From Xylaria sp. FL1777 (lineage: Eukaryota; Ascomycota; Sordariomycetes; Xylariales; Xylariaceae), in NCBI GenBank assembly GCA_022578965.1, contig MU400542.1, forward strand, positions 186,001 through 250,000: DNA of 64,000 bases, read 5' to 3'. The notes under the pieces are model-generated. The model did not search any database, was not told the DNA's origin, and was given only the letters and a program-made list of their open reading frames with translations. This document shows, one piece after another, positions 1 to 13,376 of the stretch (its first letter is position 1; each line of letters opens with the position of its first letter). The position numbers and the translations under genes are program-made.

Positions 1-821
1 AATCAGGTTACTACATTGCCATCGCGAATTGTTGTGCTCTTTTGTCGTACGGCAAGGAAGACAATATGATCATGAGATTGATTCACAGCCAAAGCGATGA
101 GAAACAGGACCAAAGCATGGGACCAGGGATTGAGGTCCTAAAGCCGTCGAAAGACTTCGAAGACGCCCTTTATCTTACCATGCGAACCCATGAGGTAGTT
201 TTCCATCGGTGGAATGATACGAACGTATTACCATATACCCACGTGGTTATGGTCTTCATGTTTTACCTGACACGTCTACCCAACGCTTTGCAGCAACTCG
301 AGAATCTGTTTCCATGGAAACTGCTTTCCTTGTTGCTTAACAGACTTCTTGATTCTTACAAGAGTTATGATCGGATCCGCAGCGATGTTTTCCCTAGGGA
401 AAGCAATAACCCGCCCCGTCCCGTGCCGGAAGATTTCGCACTCGAGGGCCTTCTCTTCGTGGACCAATACTACCCCGCTGACTGGTTTGCCAACGACAAG
501 ATTGACGACGACGAGAAGTATTTTGAAATGGCTTCAATGGTAGACGTTAGAAAGGAGAGGATACTTTGGCTGGGCTATAAGATTGCTCAATCCGGGAAAG
601 GGTTAACATATGATGAAGGGGCCAATCAGTTTGGTGTTTTCCCTGAGTATGAGAAAGAGATCGACGAAATTTCAAGAGATGCCGACATGATAAACATTTC
701 GGACAGTCCTGATGTTGGCTTGCAGGATCAAGTCTCTACGTCATTTCAAGAGGGGGCAGGAGATGCAATGGATATCGATGAGGCCCCGACAACTACCCCA
801 ATTGTCAGATTGCATGTATAG
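1..821 (+). CDS. Est1-type DNA/RNA-binding domain protein, 3' part (cut by window edge)
   Basis: The frame is open to the left edge, so the first in-window ATG (near 66) is probably internal and the true start lies outside. The roughly 270 visible residues resemble the C-terminal half of fungal Est1/EBS1/SMG7-like proteins. Marks include VFMFYLTRLP, a PWKLL segment, the PEDFALEGLLFVDQYYP block, then DDDEKYFEMASM and RKERILWLGYKIA. The family is linked to telomerase recruitment or nonsense-mediated decay, but filamentous fungi carry many uncharacterised paralogues, so no specific role is claimed. The last 60 residues are acidic and low in complexity. The stop is TAG at 819-821. The family call is confident; the function is not. 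Confidence 0.72.
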   Translation, partial: SGYYIAIANCCALLSYGKEDNMIMRLIHSQSDEKQDQSMGPGIEVLKPSKDFEDALYLTMRTHEVVFHRWNDTNVLPYTHVVMVFMFYLTRLPNALQQLENLFPWKLLSLLLNRLLDSYKSYDRIRSDVFPRESNNPPRPVPEDFALEGLLFVDQYYPADWFANDKIDDDEKYFEMASMVDVRKERILWLGYKIAQSGKGLTYDEGANQFGVFPEYEKEIDEISRDADMINISDSPDVGLQDQVSTSFQEGAGDAMDIDEAPTTTPIVRLHV

Positions 822-3800
822 CAATAATGCAGACAAGTCACACATCTTCTACGCCCATGCAACTTCCGTGCACATTTATTCAACTAACTGTGGGAGATCA
901 CGTCTTGAATCCAGTTCAAACACCATTGAGTCATGATCAGATATCATGAATCTCGGACTACGCTATTGTCTGACTCTAACGATAGAACCGAGGGAGCAAA
1001 ATTGATATACCTCGGCCACTACGGCAAAACATCCTTTGATTTGAGAGCTAACTCGGTGAACATGGTAAGGTTACCTGCATATAAGGGATGATAGGGTAGC
1101 CTCGCATAGGCTTCTGCTTCTAGGCGCGCATGGAGTGATGGAGGCGTCATTCAGCTAGGCTTGAGATGTTTTGTTCAAGCCCTCATTCAGCCGCAAAGAG
1201 GCAACCCGCGATTGTTGCTGCTGCCTAGAAGATTCGCATATCTCCAATTCACCCGAAACCCCTTAATCGGATACAGAAAGAAGGAGTTGCCGAAGCCCGA
1301 GAATAAGTGAAACGACTCAGCCACATGGTGGTGACGAAACTCCAAGAGGCGCACACCCTCCCAACCATCGTCATTATCACGATTACTAGAATTTGTGGTC
1401 ACGAACGACGTAAGAGATTTGTATTTAGTCGAATGGAAACAGGATATAATCTTGTCCTTACAAGGCAACTGAGGTGTGTGTCAGAAGCGCTGGTCATTAA
1501 TTGGCAGGGAGGGGGGGGAAGAGGGGGGGGTAGTGTTCATCACGTCAGATGGCTTTTGCACGAGATTGAGGGTGGGGGATGGTGACTATCTTTGGAGCAG
1601 TTTCGTTCCAAGGTAATCAATCATCAATCTACACTATGTCATTTAATTCTACTTTACTTGCGCTTCCTTTCCTAGGTAGAGAGGCAAAAAACCTGATACA
1701 ACGTCCGCGACGAAAAGAAAAAAGCCCCTATCTATCAATATCTCCGTACAACGCAATTTGTGTCGCACGTGCTGTCTCAGTAATGCCATACCGTGCCATG
1801 CCAGTGGCGTACCGTAGCTTGCAGCTGAACAACCTACTGGGTATCCCGTATACGCAGTAGGGATCCCTAACACGTCGGAATGTGGTATTCCACATCTTTT
1901 CTCTTGTCCTTGGAAGAAAGGCCACGACAAGGCCCACCTTAACCGGATAAGATAGCTGCTTACCGAGATCGCCTTCCTCGCAATTCCTGGTGCTGAATCC
2001 TGCAGCTCGGTAATGATGGATAGGGGAATAAGAAAAAAAAAAAAAAAACTAGAACCGAAACTGAAATGGAAATGAAAAGAAACCAAACGAACCCAAATCC
2101 AAGAAAATAAAATAAAAAAGGATGTCGGTGAATAGAAATACTGATTCCAAACTCGCCGTCTTACTCATTCATCATCTTCAGATTGCCGAGGAGGCTTGCT
2201 TGCTTACTTACTTACTCACACACATTCACGTAGTGTGAGTACGCATAAGTATGGTCGCAACGACAACGAACCCCCTTGAACAACAATGCCTGCCCAGGTG
2301 TAGCACTTCTTGCGAGGAAGGATCTTGAGATCGAATCAGCAATCGCACAGCGATAGTTCATTTATGCATAGGTACCGCAACGCACGCACACACGCATCTG
2401 CAGCTCCGAATGAGGGGAGAGGAAGTTAACAGGCGCGAGACCATACATGAGAATCTGCTACGCAGAAAGTACTTATAAAATCCAACTTGGGAGACTTGCA
2501 TATGTTAGTGAAAAATCCTACTGCATAAGTATGTGTGTATGTGAGGCGTCCATACTACGACGTTATAGTTGTCTTGGTCTTGTATTACTAGAATGTGTAC
2601 ATACATACCTACATCAAATGAAAAGACGGACGGCTGGGTATTGCCCAGAGTATATAGGCCTAGTGCTCACCGAAAAATGCATAAAGCAGAGCCGACCTGC
2701 CCTGAATACGACGCTGTAGTACCACGAGTCAATGACTTGGTATTGGATATTCATGTGGGGGCCATTTTCCCTATCTTATATAAGAAATATTGTACGTACT
2801 TACATAGATGGCCATAGTTTGCGAAGGCGCGTAGTGTAGTACGATCTTACTTATCCACCACCTACCCATAAGAAGCCTATCATGTGCGCTGAAGTGACGA
2901 TACTATGATCGCGGAATGTGTGCATGGGTGGATGGATGGATAGGTGGAATGGCGTCTAAGAGCAGCAGCGGGAACATGGAGAGCAAGAAGCCAGTCTGCA
3001 GCGAAACACCAATAGGACTGGAGTTACACTAAGCGAGTTGCATGATATGAAGTGTCAGTGCGGACCGAAGGCTGGAGGAACAGGAAGAAGCAAAAGACGG
3101 CAGCAAGATTTGGCTGCGGACTAGTAAATCATTCGAACAGCCTGTTCTGATGTTGCATGCCATATGTATGCAGGCTGGCTGAATTGGAGTAACCGTGTGC
3201 CAAAGCAATCCATGTCATTTCAGGGTCTTACTTTCCGAGATTCGGGATACAAGTGTTTACTAGAGAACGAGAATTAGCTAAACGGTTAATGTACATTGTA
3301 CTGTAAGAAAGTAAGTGATAGTGGAACTGTCCACTGCCACGAGTTCGTCCGATGGGTTCATCTGGATACACTAGGCTAGGTAGCTATCCGGCTGTAGTGT
3401 AGATACCCGTCCATGATGGGTGATCAATCGGAGTGGTTCGCATCGATTGCGGGGTATTACAGCTAAAAGCGTAGGTAGTATTTACCAATCTAATATGGTA
3501 AGACATGTTCAGAGCACGCGCGCTAGAAAATGGATACCTACTTAATCCATACACTATGCAAATGCTGCCTTGTTGTCGCCTTATTTTTGAATGCCTAAGC
3601 AGGCTACTGATCCACAGGGCTTCTACCCCTTTCCTGCCAGCGTGAGGATGCCTGTGCTTATCATGCGACATGGGACGAAATCTGGTGATGAAAGACATTC
3701 GGTTACCAAAGGTGCGCCATGCTGCCACATCTTATCAGCTATTAGATGTCTTACATGGGGTACAGAACAGGAGGTCTTTTCGGGGTCTCGGCGCTCTCTA

Positions 3801-6700
3801 ACCCAGAGCAACATTGAGTAGCTAAATAGCCTATAGGATTGTCAGCATAACACATCTACTTAAAGCCTCGTATGGCCTTTGTCATCCTGCGAAGGATGAT
3901 GGTAGGGCCCTAGCCTTGGGAAGCAGAATGAATCAGTAATAAGTTCGAATCCTGTCAGCAGATATTGCACCCATCGAGGCTAAGGCATCGAAACTCTAGA
4001 CAGATGTCGCTTAGGAACGTGCGGCACAGCAAAGCTCATGTTACTTTGCGCTGAAAATTTTCGAGATGTTCCCTGCAGGCCTCCGGGAGATGGTGCTGCG
4101 GTGAAGCCAGCGGTGAACATCTCGAAGTAGCGTTAAGTACCCAAGGACGCTAAGTGACATAGAAATCCTTACCGACCCTTAGGACAGCTTCGTGAAAGAG
4201 TAGTTCTATGAATTGCGGTAGACCGCCTTGATGACAATTTCACGCTCCATCTGTAGGTCGAGTTGCCTTCATCGAAATTGCACGAGACTGCTGTGCGACA
4301 GGCGTGGGTCTCAGGAGCTGTACACTGCGCGCATCCTCTCTTCACTGTCTCTGCCCGGGTAACTGCGTGATATCGAGTAGTATCAATTCGGAGGGATTCG
4401 TGTGCCGTATGATGTGATATGGACAGTCGGTGAACTTCGCTGTCGTCGTTGCGTGCACTCCCTTAGTATCGGGGCACGGTGATACGAAGCAAGGCGTCCA
4501 AAATTGAAAACGAAACTAATTTAAGAAAGAAAGGTAGAAGGTTGAAACTGGTTTCGATAATAACACGTATCGGATGCTCTTTTGGGGCAAAAAGGGGCGT
4601 TGAGTATCAATCATGTAGACTGTCAGGAGAGATGAGGTGTTGGAGGTCCAGCCTGCTAGATGGACGGAGGTCAGTATAGGTAGGTACCAGCAGCCTTCCG
4701 TTCGAAAATATGCCGTTAGAATCGCTTTATCCGTTTCCATGTCGCTCCGACTATAATCCAGGTTTCAATGTTGGCTTGAGCGCATCTCGCTCTTCCTCTC
4801 TGCAGTAACTGTGACTGCTTACATACGTCACTTCAGGGGCGTGGCTGCTTAAGATAGACCAAGACACGTACCAAGTATAATATGATCTCCAAGAAAGAGC
4901 CCCCTCCAAGAATCAAGAGTAGGTCTTGCCTCCTGTTAGGGATGAATAATTTCTCAAAAAACAATAAGTTCTGGTTGGTATCTGTGATGTTATCTACCTA
5001 GGTAGGCGTGCTTCGATGCTGTAATGATTAAGCCCTACTCGGGTGAATGTGACCCAGTGAGGATCGCAAGGCATCCAGTTTCGCACTTCAACATAAATAA
5101 AGCTTCTGCAACGAGATGATAGAGAACGAATCCCCAAGATTGATATGATATATCGAGTTCAGCAAGTGGTTGGATGTCGCCCCTACTCATTCGTATAATC
5201 TAGCTATGTGGGTGGCCATTGAGAAGTAGACATTGGTATATGAGAAATATGAGGAGAATATGCATCGACAAGTTCAATAGTGGACTGTTGTAAGTACTGC
5301 TAAACATTAGTGTAGGATCCATGCGGCTGCTGTCTTTTGTTAGGGGAGCAAGAAGATGTTATAGGGGACAATACTTACCAGCGACCCCGTTCTTCCACTA
5401 TATATATATATGTACACTCGAAAGGCAGAGGGTGCCAATACCCTGTTACTGTTAGGCAGTAATATATAACGTTGATGCCTAAGTTGAATGGGGCGGATAT
5501 AATGCTAAAAGATAGTCTGATCTATTTCTGAAGTGCAAAAACAAGGAGCAACGAAACGATAGACAAATAGCCAACACCAGACGTACAGATACAATGACAA
5601 GCAGAAGGAGAGAAGTTCTGCTATTAAATGGGGTTGGATCCTTTACAACTTGCGTACACTTATTCCCAACTTCGCAACGGCGAGTCATGCACCAGGGTTT
5701 TAGGTCGGTTCCTGTATGCCTTCAGGGGTAACACAGCGCCCCTGTAAGACCCCCAAGCAAGACGTTCCCAGCGCAATGGGCAGTGTTGGTGTTATGACAC
5801 TGCTATCTATGAAGCTGAGAAAACGATTTCGTATATCCTTAAAAGAGAGGATCTATTGGATAATCAATAGAGCTCCTGCGCAGCATCACGCGCATAATAT
5901 GGGCTATACCTCGACTTCCGTAACGAGACTTTGACGGTTAGAGATAAGTAAATGTTAAGGATGAGTGACGTGCATGCTTGCACTACGAGAGTTCTGCTAT
6001 TGGTCAGGTACTTCATAGTCGAGTAGAGGTGCGCCATTTCACTCGTTAACCCGAGGTATGATGACGCGCTGCTGAAGCTCCACGTCTAGAGACCTAATAG
6101 TCAGGAGTAAAGGTGTTAAGACACGGCAGGGACAAACTGTTGAGATTAGGGTGAAAGATATGTCTTCAAAATCTATGATAGTCGCAGGATATTACGCTTG
6201 TTTCTGACCAAAAGCTCCTGTCGCCATCGTATGCATTGGCTGATGTGTCCAGACGCCCACGAGTATCGCAACCGGGTGACTAGAATATCACGTTGTCAGT
6301 AGCTAAACCAGTGCTGTTTAGCGTAAAGATCAGCCGAGAATTAACAAATACACTTAGATGATTCGATTCATCAGATGAAAAGCACGTTTCTGTTCTCAAT
6401 TGTAAAAGAAACCTCGGGGTATAAGGGCTTGCCCCCTGTATCGTGAAGCTCCGCGGCAGATAAACGGGAAGATTGTCGCCAACTTGGGTTTACGAGCACC
6501 GCAGTGACTTATCCATACATGCTAAATCATCACAGAGAGACACTGTATCAGTTATAGATTCTTTTGACATATATTTGGTAGTCTATGCCGAAGTGGTCGG
6601 CATGCTATACGTGATTTGACGTTTGGGACGACGTCGTCGAAGCTCGGCAATGTAGAATCATCTGAGCGAGAACATGGGCGAATGTAGGGTAATATACATA
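822..6700. other. Gene-free stretch (first part of the left desert)
   Basis: I found no coding sequence I can support on either strand. Open frames are short, start mostly at non-ATG codons and match no family I recognise. The stretch holds two G-runs of eight (1511-1518 and 1523-1530), an A-run at 2033-2048, ACTT-type simple repeats near 2205-2220, and a 12-bp inverted repeat at 4060-4071/4115-4126. Base composition looks balanced, unlike the AT-rich block further right. Confidence 0.6.
4060..4126. repeat. 12-bp perfect inverted repeat (potential hairpin)
   Basis: TTCGAGATGTTC at 4060-4071 is matched by its exact reverse complement at 4115-4126, with a 43-nt loop. No gene lies next to it, and no poly-T follows, so a terminator role has no support. 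Confidence 0.5.
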
Positions 6701-9700
6701 GACCACTGGGAAAAGCGGATTGAAGATCATGTTTGTAGACAACTGACTGTTCCGAGTTGAGCTGGCATAATAGGGGGCGAGTTGTCCCTAGTTAGACGCG
6801 ATCCCGAGAGGACGGACTGATCGCTTCGTGCCGGTACAGGAATCCACTCCGGAATTCAGTCGCATCTATATACCGGCCGTCCAGAAGATGGCCCAATATC
6901 CGGAGAGCCGGGGCCCGGTGCTGATTGTACCTATTGCCTACTTGGTACTCACCTACATCACCTGAGGCAGGTACCCTTTCTCCTGTGCGGCTCTGTTCTG
7001 TAGTGAGTACAGAGCGAAGCACAGGCCACAGACAGTAGGTACCCCAGGGCAGACCAGCGGCCACTAATGTAAGCGCCCCCTACCCTACAGGGGACCCCCA
7101 GCTAGCACATAGCGGCAATAGTCGAAGAACAGTGGACCTAGCATTGCATCACGCTATTTAACCTACCTAACCTAGATCACCGCACAGATAGAGACGTGCA
7201 AGATGATTGGCTCATCACCAAGCACAACATCACAACCACTTTCCAGTATACGCATACAGCAACGCCAACTCATCGATCCCCTCTTCTCTCTCCCACCACG
7301 AACCGCATCTACCTTGTACTGCAGGAGCCTCCTCTCTGCGGAAGCCACTCTACGATGTGCTAACCATATCGAGCCCCTCGTGCGTCTCGGTTCGCCATGG
7401 CTCTTCAACAAGAGCGTAGTCGGACGTCTTCATTTCACAGATGGCCTCCCGATTGCATCACATACTATTCTCAACTAACCCGAGCTGGCAGTTTCCGACT
7501 ACTAGGGTGCGATGTGCCTCATGTCAATAATATAGACAAAGCAAAATTACAAACAGGTGACTATCACTCGGCGCTCCTCGTTCATACGCTATTGACTGGA
7601 TCGACAACTACAACAGCCCCTCGAAGCCACCTTGGCGTCTACACGTAGCAGGAGAGGCAAACCTAATTTCCCTTCTTCCTTTGGCAATGTCCCCTCGTGA
7701 TGTTCAGGCCAGGGGCTATGCACTGTTCGCGAGTATGCAGTAGTATGTGAGGGGAATTTAGTGCCGAGAGTACTCCGAGTGGAAAATCCGTAGCATCTTA
7801 ATCCCTCTTTGAGCCTCAGTGTTGCATTCTCTTGGATAGGGTGGTAGCATTGAGATGATGTGAGACCCTGAGGGGGCCAAATCTGACTTCCACTCTGTGA
7901 GCTAGGCAATGTGTGCTCCTAGTAGGTATATGTAGCCAATACTACGTACTACGTAGGTGAAAGGAGGCTTGCAGCAGGTGGAGGCACTTCGTCGACCGTT
8001 GTGGCTTTCAGGGGTCGTCCACTATACACCACTCATGGATGTTCAAGGCCGACCGCGCGTATGCGCATCGTACCATGCAGCCTGCGGGCCTGACGTCTCT
8101 TCGGTGGCCTGTTATAAGTCGAACGACTCTGCTGATTGGGTTCTGGGTGAAGAGATGGAAACGTCGGGCGGTGTTGGCGGTGTTGTTGGTTATTTCGTTT
8201 CGGAGCATACTATACACCTCTTGAGCAGACGTTGTCGGAGGAGCAAATATACATTGAGAATACCTGGCTGGTACTTTCTTCAAGGACCCTGTCCCCCCCC
8301 GGCCATGAATTGTCATTCGTTACCGAGCTCTCGGTACTTCGCGGACTGCAACTGTGCAACATATTAATGAGTATCCACCGCTTGATTGCCTTGGTCAAAC
8401 AAGGCAACCCGCACTAGGTCTACCCCCATCATGGCCTTACCGAGCCACGAGACGGTCGCCTAAGGACCTGCCAGCCTCTTCAGTCACCTCAGTCAGCGGC
8501 TCTGCCCAGGTGGTCGTGGAACTAACAGCCCTACGGACCAGCGCTGTTGGTACTACGCATAGGTTAGGCACGTCATGACTAGACTATATTTAGGAAGCCC
8601 AGTATCATATTGACCGTTTCCAGACTCGGTGTCTCCCGGGGTTGACTGTCTCTTTCGCTCACCGCACATCTGCCTGGGCAAGGCGCGTGCCCAGAGACAG
8701 CCTTGTAGACGTAGTAAGAGACACTCCCCGTCCCTGGATTCCACGTTGTATCGGGCATGGTGTTTTAAATTTGATGACATCGGCCCCCAAATTAGTAGCT
8801 GTATAACGGGCTATGATGACTGCAGAGTTTTCAATTTCATCGCAACAGCGATATACTGCATAACATAATGATTCCGCTTACCACATGCAGCCCTTGCCCT
8901 TAACGCTTCTCCGAGTTGTAGCACGTGAATAGTAGAGTAGACGCGAGCCCCTATACCAGCATTCTGCTACCCCTATATAACTCCTTCTCGTGGTTACATC
9001 GGATTTACTACAAACAACTACAGCAGAGACGAAATTGAACGTTATTTCCGACGAGAATCGACGACAGAGAACCGAATCCATCTGGGATACACTTTACTCC
9101 TAGCTACGTTATTATTCTTTCCATGCATAAGACACGAGAATCTAGACGAACTGTCTTGCCACCGGGCGGAATGAAGAACGCGTCATGGTTCTTCTTGTCC
9201 TTGTTGTCAACTACCCCTAAAAGATGTATACGCTTGGCGGCCTCTGTGACCTTCGACAACACGGTATCATCTGCTCCTAAACATTACCGATACCGACTCG
9301 AAAATAATCTTATTCCCGATGTTCCGAAAGGAGAGACCCGACAACTACTCTAATCTATGCTATGAAAAGAAATACGAAGACAACTTTACACGACCGCACA
9401 CGATCGCGTCTCGAGATTCGAGGAATAATAATCCTCTAGCGCCTAACGTGAACGACGCGCTTTATGTCCATTAATGTCTACCTCCACCATGTAACGCGTT
9501 CCGGACTTCCCGGTCTCCAGCACAGTTGTCTCCAGCACAATACTAGATCGACGGGGAACAATGACATACCAGCAACCCATTCAAACGCCTATGGTTCCTA
9601 GAAGCCTAGTTCAAGTACCTAAAGAAAGGTTTGGCAAAGAGCAATAGCACACACACCCTCCTTAACGTATAGAACAGTTGATTCACGCCGAGATCCTTCG

Positions 9701-12700
9701 AACATACGCCCCTCGCATTCCGCGACGACGCCCGTGACCCTATCTCTTCGGCTTTCATACGAAGGTAGAAGTGGAGAAAAAACAGCTGCCACAATTCGTT
9801 ATCGAGGCGGCATGGACCTTGTCCATTTTGGTGAATTCATAGACACTTCCCGTCACGGTACGAGACTCGTCCGAACAGCCGAAGACAGCTGTATACAATA
9901 TGAGAAGCACACTGCATCGTTATTCCTCGCGAGCCCCGATAGCAAACATATACGAAATAACTGCGTTCTACCGGATGAGATACGGCCTGTTGGGTCACAC
10001 CTGACGAGCCTCGGAACAAGAGAGTAGGATAGAAGGCCAGTGGACAACATGCTCTCGATCTACAGACTAAGATAATCTGGTCATGTCCGATGCAACGCGC
10101 CCATCTAGTCAAACTAGATGTACCAGAGCCACTAGACGGCGGGCAAAGTCGTTCGTGGGTTTGAATACCACCGGCCCTAGTTCCTGTCATACCATTGGCC
10201 CATTATGCCTTATGCTAACATGCCTGTCGATGAATCAGATAATCGTGTGTTTGAAAACGTGTTGGCCGAACTCCTTAAGCCTCGCGTCAGAGCATATAAA
10301 ATGAACCCCTTAGAGATCTTTCCAGGGGACCGTTTCTCCTTGATTCCAACCCAGGAAAGGCGGTTGCGATAATAGATCACTCTATGATGCACCGACTGAA
10401 ATATGTTGGCGGGGTTTTATGAATATCATAGGTTCTCCTGACCGCCTTCCCAGACCGGGATAAAGTAAGGCAACCGGGGCATTGAACGTAGAAGCGACCT
10501 ATAGAAGGCACAAAATGATTAGAGGGGCTGAGTGGCGCACTTTAATCAACCCGAATAATATGGTGAGTGTTTCTAAGAGGGCCGAGCTCGAGTTGTGCGT
10601 TTGGTGTCCCAGCGGGCATGGTAAACACTATGATAAGCTTGCGACCTAAGTTTCGCCGTCATGGAAACGGAACTCTTGCGTCGAGTGTGAGGTAATGTGA
10701 TACTTGATATATCCCCATTCTCACAGAGTAATTTCCTGGCTTCAACTTGCCAACGGTATGTAGATGTCGGCAAGTATCCGTCAATCCCCCTTAGATTTTA
10801 ATCTGTCTCCTAATTGGACCTCTCAGCTTAACGTTATCTTTCACAGTAGTTTGCTATATGTATCTGTACATATTGTTGGCTGTTCTCGTTTATACGAAGT
10901 CTGTTACTTTTCTAGGTAGATATTCCTACTTGGCCAAGTGGGTGTGGTTATTTTCTATGGAAGTAATCTGTGTACGATGAACAAGTTTCCGGCTACGAAC
11001 TCGATAGAGACGGACGGTTGAACAATTAATCGCTGGGAAATATCATACAGGATCACTAACCCTGGAATGATAATCAAAGTGAGAGCAGGATTAGTTAAAT
11101 TATAACACCAGAGTTTGTTAAGTCTTGGGTCGACCGCGGCATGTATCGATTCCTTGGCTAAACTATATTTTAATTTTACTGTTACGAAAAGAAAGTGAAA
11201 CGAAACGAAATGCTCAACGAAGAGGCTGTAGCTCGAGCCATTATTAGATTATTCTGCAACGTAGAAGTGAAATAGTTCCTCATCATTGACAGCATAGATG
11301 AGATCGAACTGCATAACGAAACCCCCTTTTGCAGTTCTTTGCAGGGCTTGTGGATAGATGTAATACATACAAGCTAGGCAAAGTTTGTGTTATGTTTCTC
11401 AGCCATGACCTGTTTATAAACGGCTAAAGTGCATGGAATCTGCTACGATCATTTCAGAGAGCGGAATAAATTAAGCCTCCCCTCACTGAGGACTTCCTTG
11501 AAATAGACTCCTATGGTGCTGGAATCTCTCGGTGGTCAGTAAGGGATAAAGGAACTATATGACGAAATTTCCTTCAAATGTGATCGCCTCATCTGCGACT
11601 ATTTCTACGAGGCTTCGAAACTGGGTAGACCTTCACAGGCAAGGCGAATCGAGACGCACATATGAGGAGTCACTGTGGGTAGTGGTTATATATATGTGAT
11701 GTTTGTCTAAACAAGGTGCTTACGTAATTGAATGGTTTACGCCGATATGTCGGAGATATACATTCTCGAAGGAGGAGCTAGAGAGGTGTATTTCGTTCCG
11801 CCATATAGAAATGATTGAGATACCTAATATGTTTAAATAGCGTACCTGGGATTCCTGTCACTAAACTATTAAAGGGGCTAGGCTCTGCAAATAAGACGAA
11901 CCACAAGTAGGAAATATAGAGACGAGGGCTCAATGGTTTTATTTATTTTTCTTCTCCACTAGCATACCTTCTTCTTGGGGGTATTGAACTCCGTCTGAGA
12001 GTAAGAAGAACCTGAAAGTTGTCATTGCGAAGTATAACCCAACCTGGATCGTTTTGTTCGTAGTTGTAAGACAATGTAAAATCACGAGAGAAGCTTAACG
12101 CAGCATTATACGCTTGGTAACTAACTGCCCATGATATATTTACCTTTTACTATATGCTGTAAGATATGCTCATACATATAAATAAACACACGCGCGCTAC
12201 ATGAAACACTGCTTCCGGCCGGACGGGGATGGGGGCCGTAGGAAGATGCCGAAACTACCAATGAAATGTTAGTGGCGTAGGAGCCAATTGAGTCCGTCTA
12301 GCACCGGTACCCCGAAGGGCTCTGGACACTGGAAAGACAAGTCAGCTTTACAAAACAGGGCAGTGTCATTGTGTTCAGAATGTGTCACCACACATCGTTC
12401 TCGACCCAATCAGTAACGTGCTGCCTATCTGCTGGGTGGAATAGCAAAGCAGTATTACCATATTTAGGATGACCTAAGTTTAGACTGTGTCCAGAATTTT
12501 CAGTATGGGATATAGCATGATATGCGAAGGACTTCTGCTGTTGGCTTGACAAGCTCCCAAGGTGGTGACGTCAGTGGCTTACTAAGGAAACTTGATCTGG
12601 ATTTGCTGTACATCGATTACCTACGCTGGATTTGACTTGGGGGGCCTCCGTATGCGAAATGAGCATCGCTACATACTTTCCTATGGTCCTTAGGTCTTGA

Positions 12701-13376
12701 AGATAGCTACTAATTGTAAATTCAGCTTCCTACTACGTAGCCAAGGCGTACGTACTCTCCGTTGACCTTTATATCAATCACTGTTCTATTGCAGTCCAGA
12801 GATGTCCTGTTTCTCCTATAAATTGGTTGATACGTTGGCCGCTAAGTCCCGTACTATGCGTGATTTCTATTCGCTAGTAATTAAAACTCTTCTAAGCGCT
12901 CTCACCTTGTTCTACCGCTCTGGGTGGTGACCTGAGAGCGCTGGGGGCTGAATATATGTCGCACTTCTCTACTAAATGTCCCTATGTACAACTAATTGAC
13001 GAATAAGGAGCCCATTCTATAGTACGTAAGATGCGTATTTCTCACATGGCTTCGCTTCTGAGACAAATGGATTACTATTCATGGAACGCCACTTGCAGCA
13101 TATCTCAAGATAGATTATCGCGATTAAAGGGTTACTATTGTTGGAATTATAATGTTCCGGATCAAAGGTATGACTTGAAATTCAAGTTTATATTAATGCG
13201 AGGAGCGACAGGAAGCCGAGATATATGAATTGTTGAGAGTGTATACTACTTACCCTGAGTGCAGCCGATGAGTTCGTTACTGGCTATCTAATTATTTTGA
13301 CGCCGCAACAATTTTAGAATAATCGAAGTGTTTGATAAGGCCTTGGCTACCATATAGAGGTTCCAATAGGGTTCTT
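6701..13376. other. Gene-free stretch (second part of the left desert)
   Basis: No convincing gene is visible. The longest open frame (7957-8367) is rich in Cys, Ser and Arg and matches nothing I know. Small hairpins occur, for example AGCGCTCTCA at 12895-12904 against its complement at 12933-12942, and CATCTAGT/ACTAGATG near 10,110. The 3' end of this stretch must hold the promoter of the DUF6536 gene, but no core element stands out. Confidence 0.55.

Noticed and set aside
1649..2086. 145-codon minus-strand frame
   Set aside because: Its first part is translated from an A/T homopolymer (poly-Phe) and it has no other protein-like features.
3890..3975. tRNA-like B-box (GTTCGAATCC near 3,952)
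   Set aside because: The T-arm pairs only partly and no A-box, anticodon arm or acceptor stem could be folded around it.
7957..8367. 136-codon plus-strand frame
   Set aside because: Irregular Cys/Ser/Arg-rich translation with three competing frames over the same bases and no family match.
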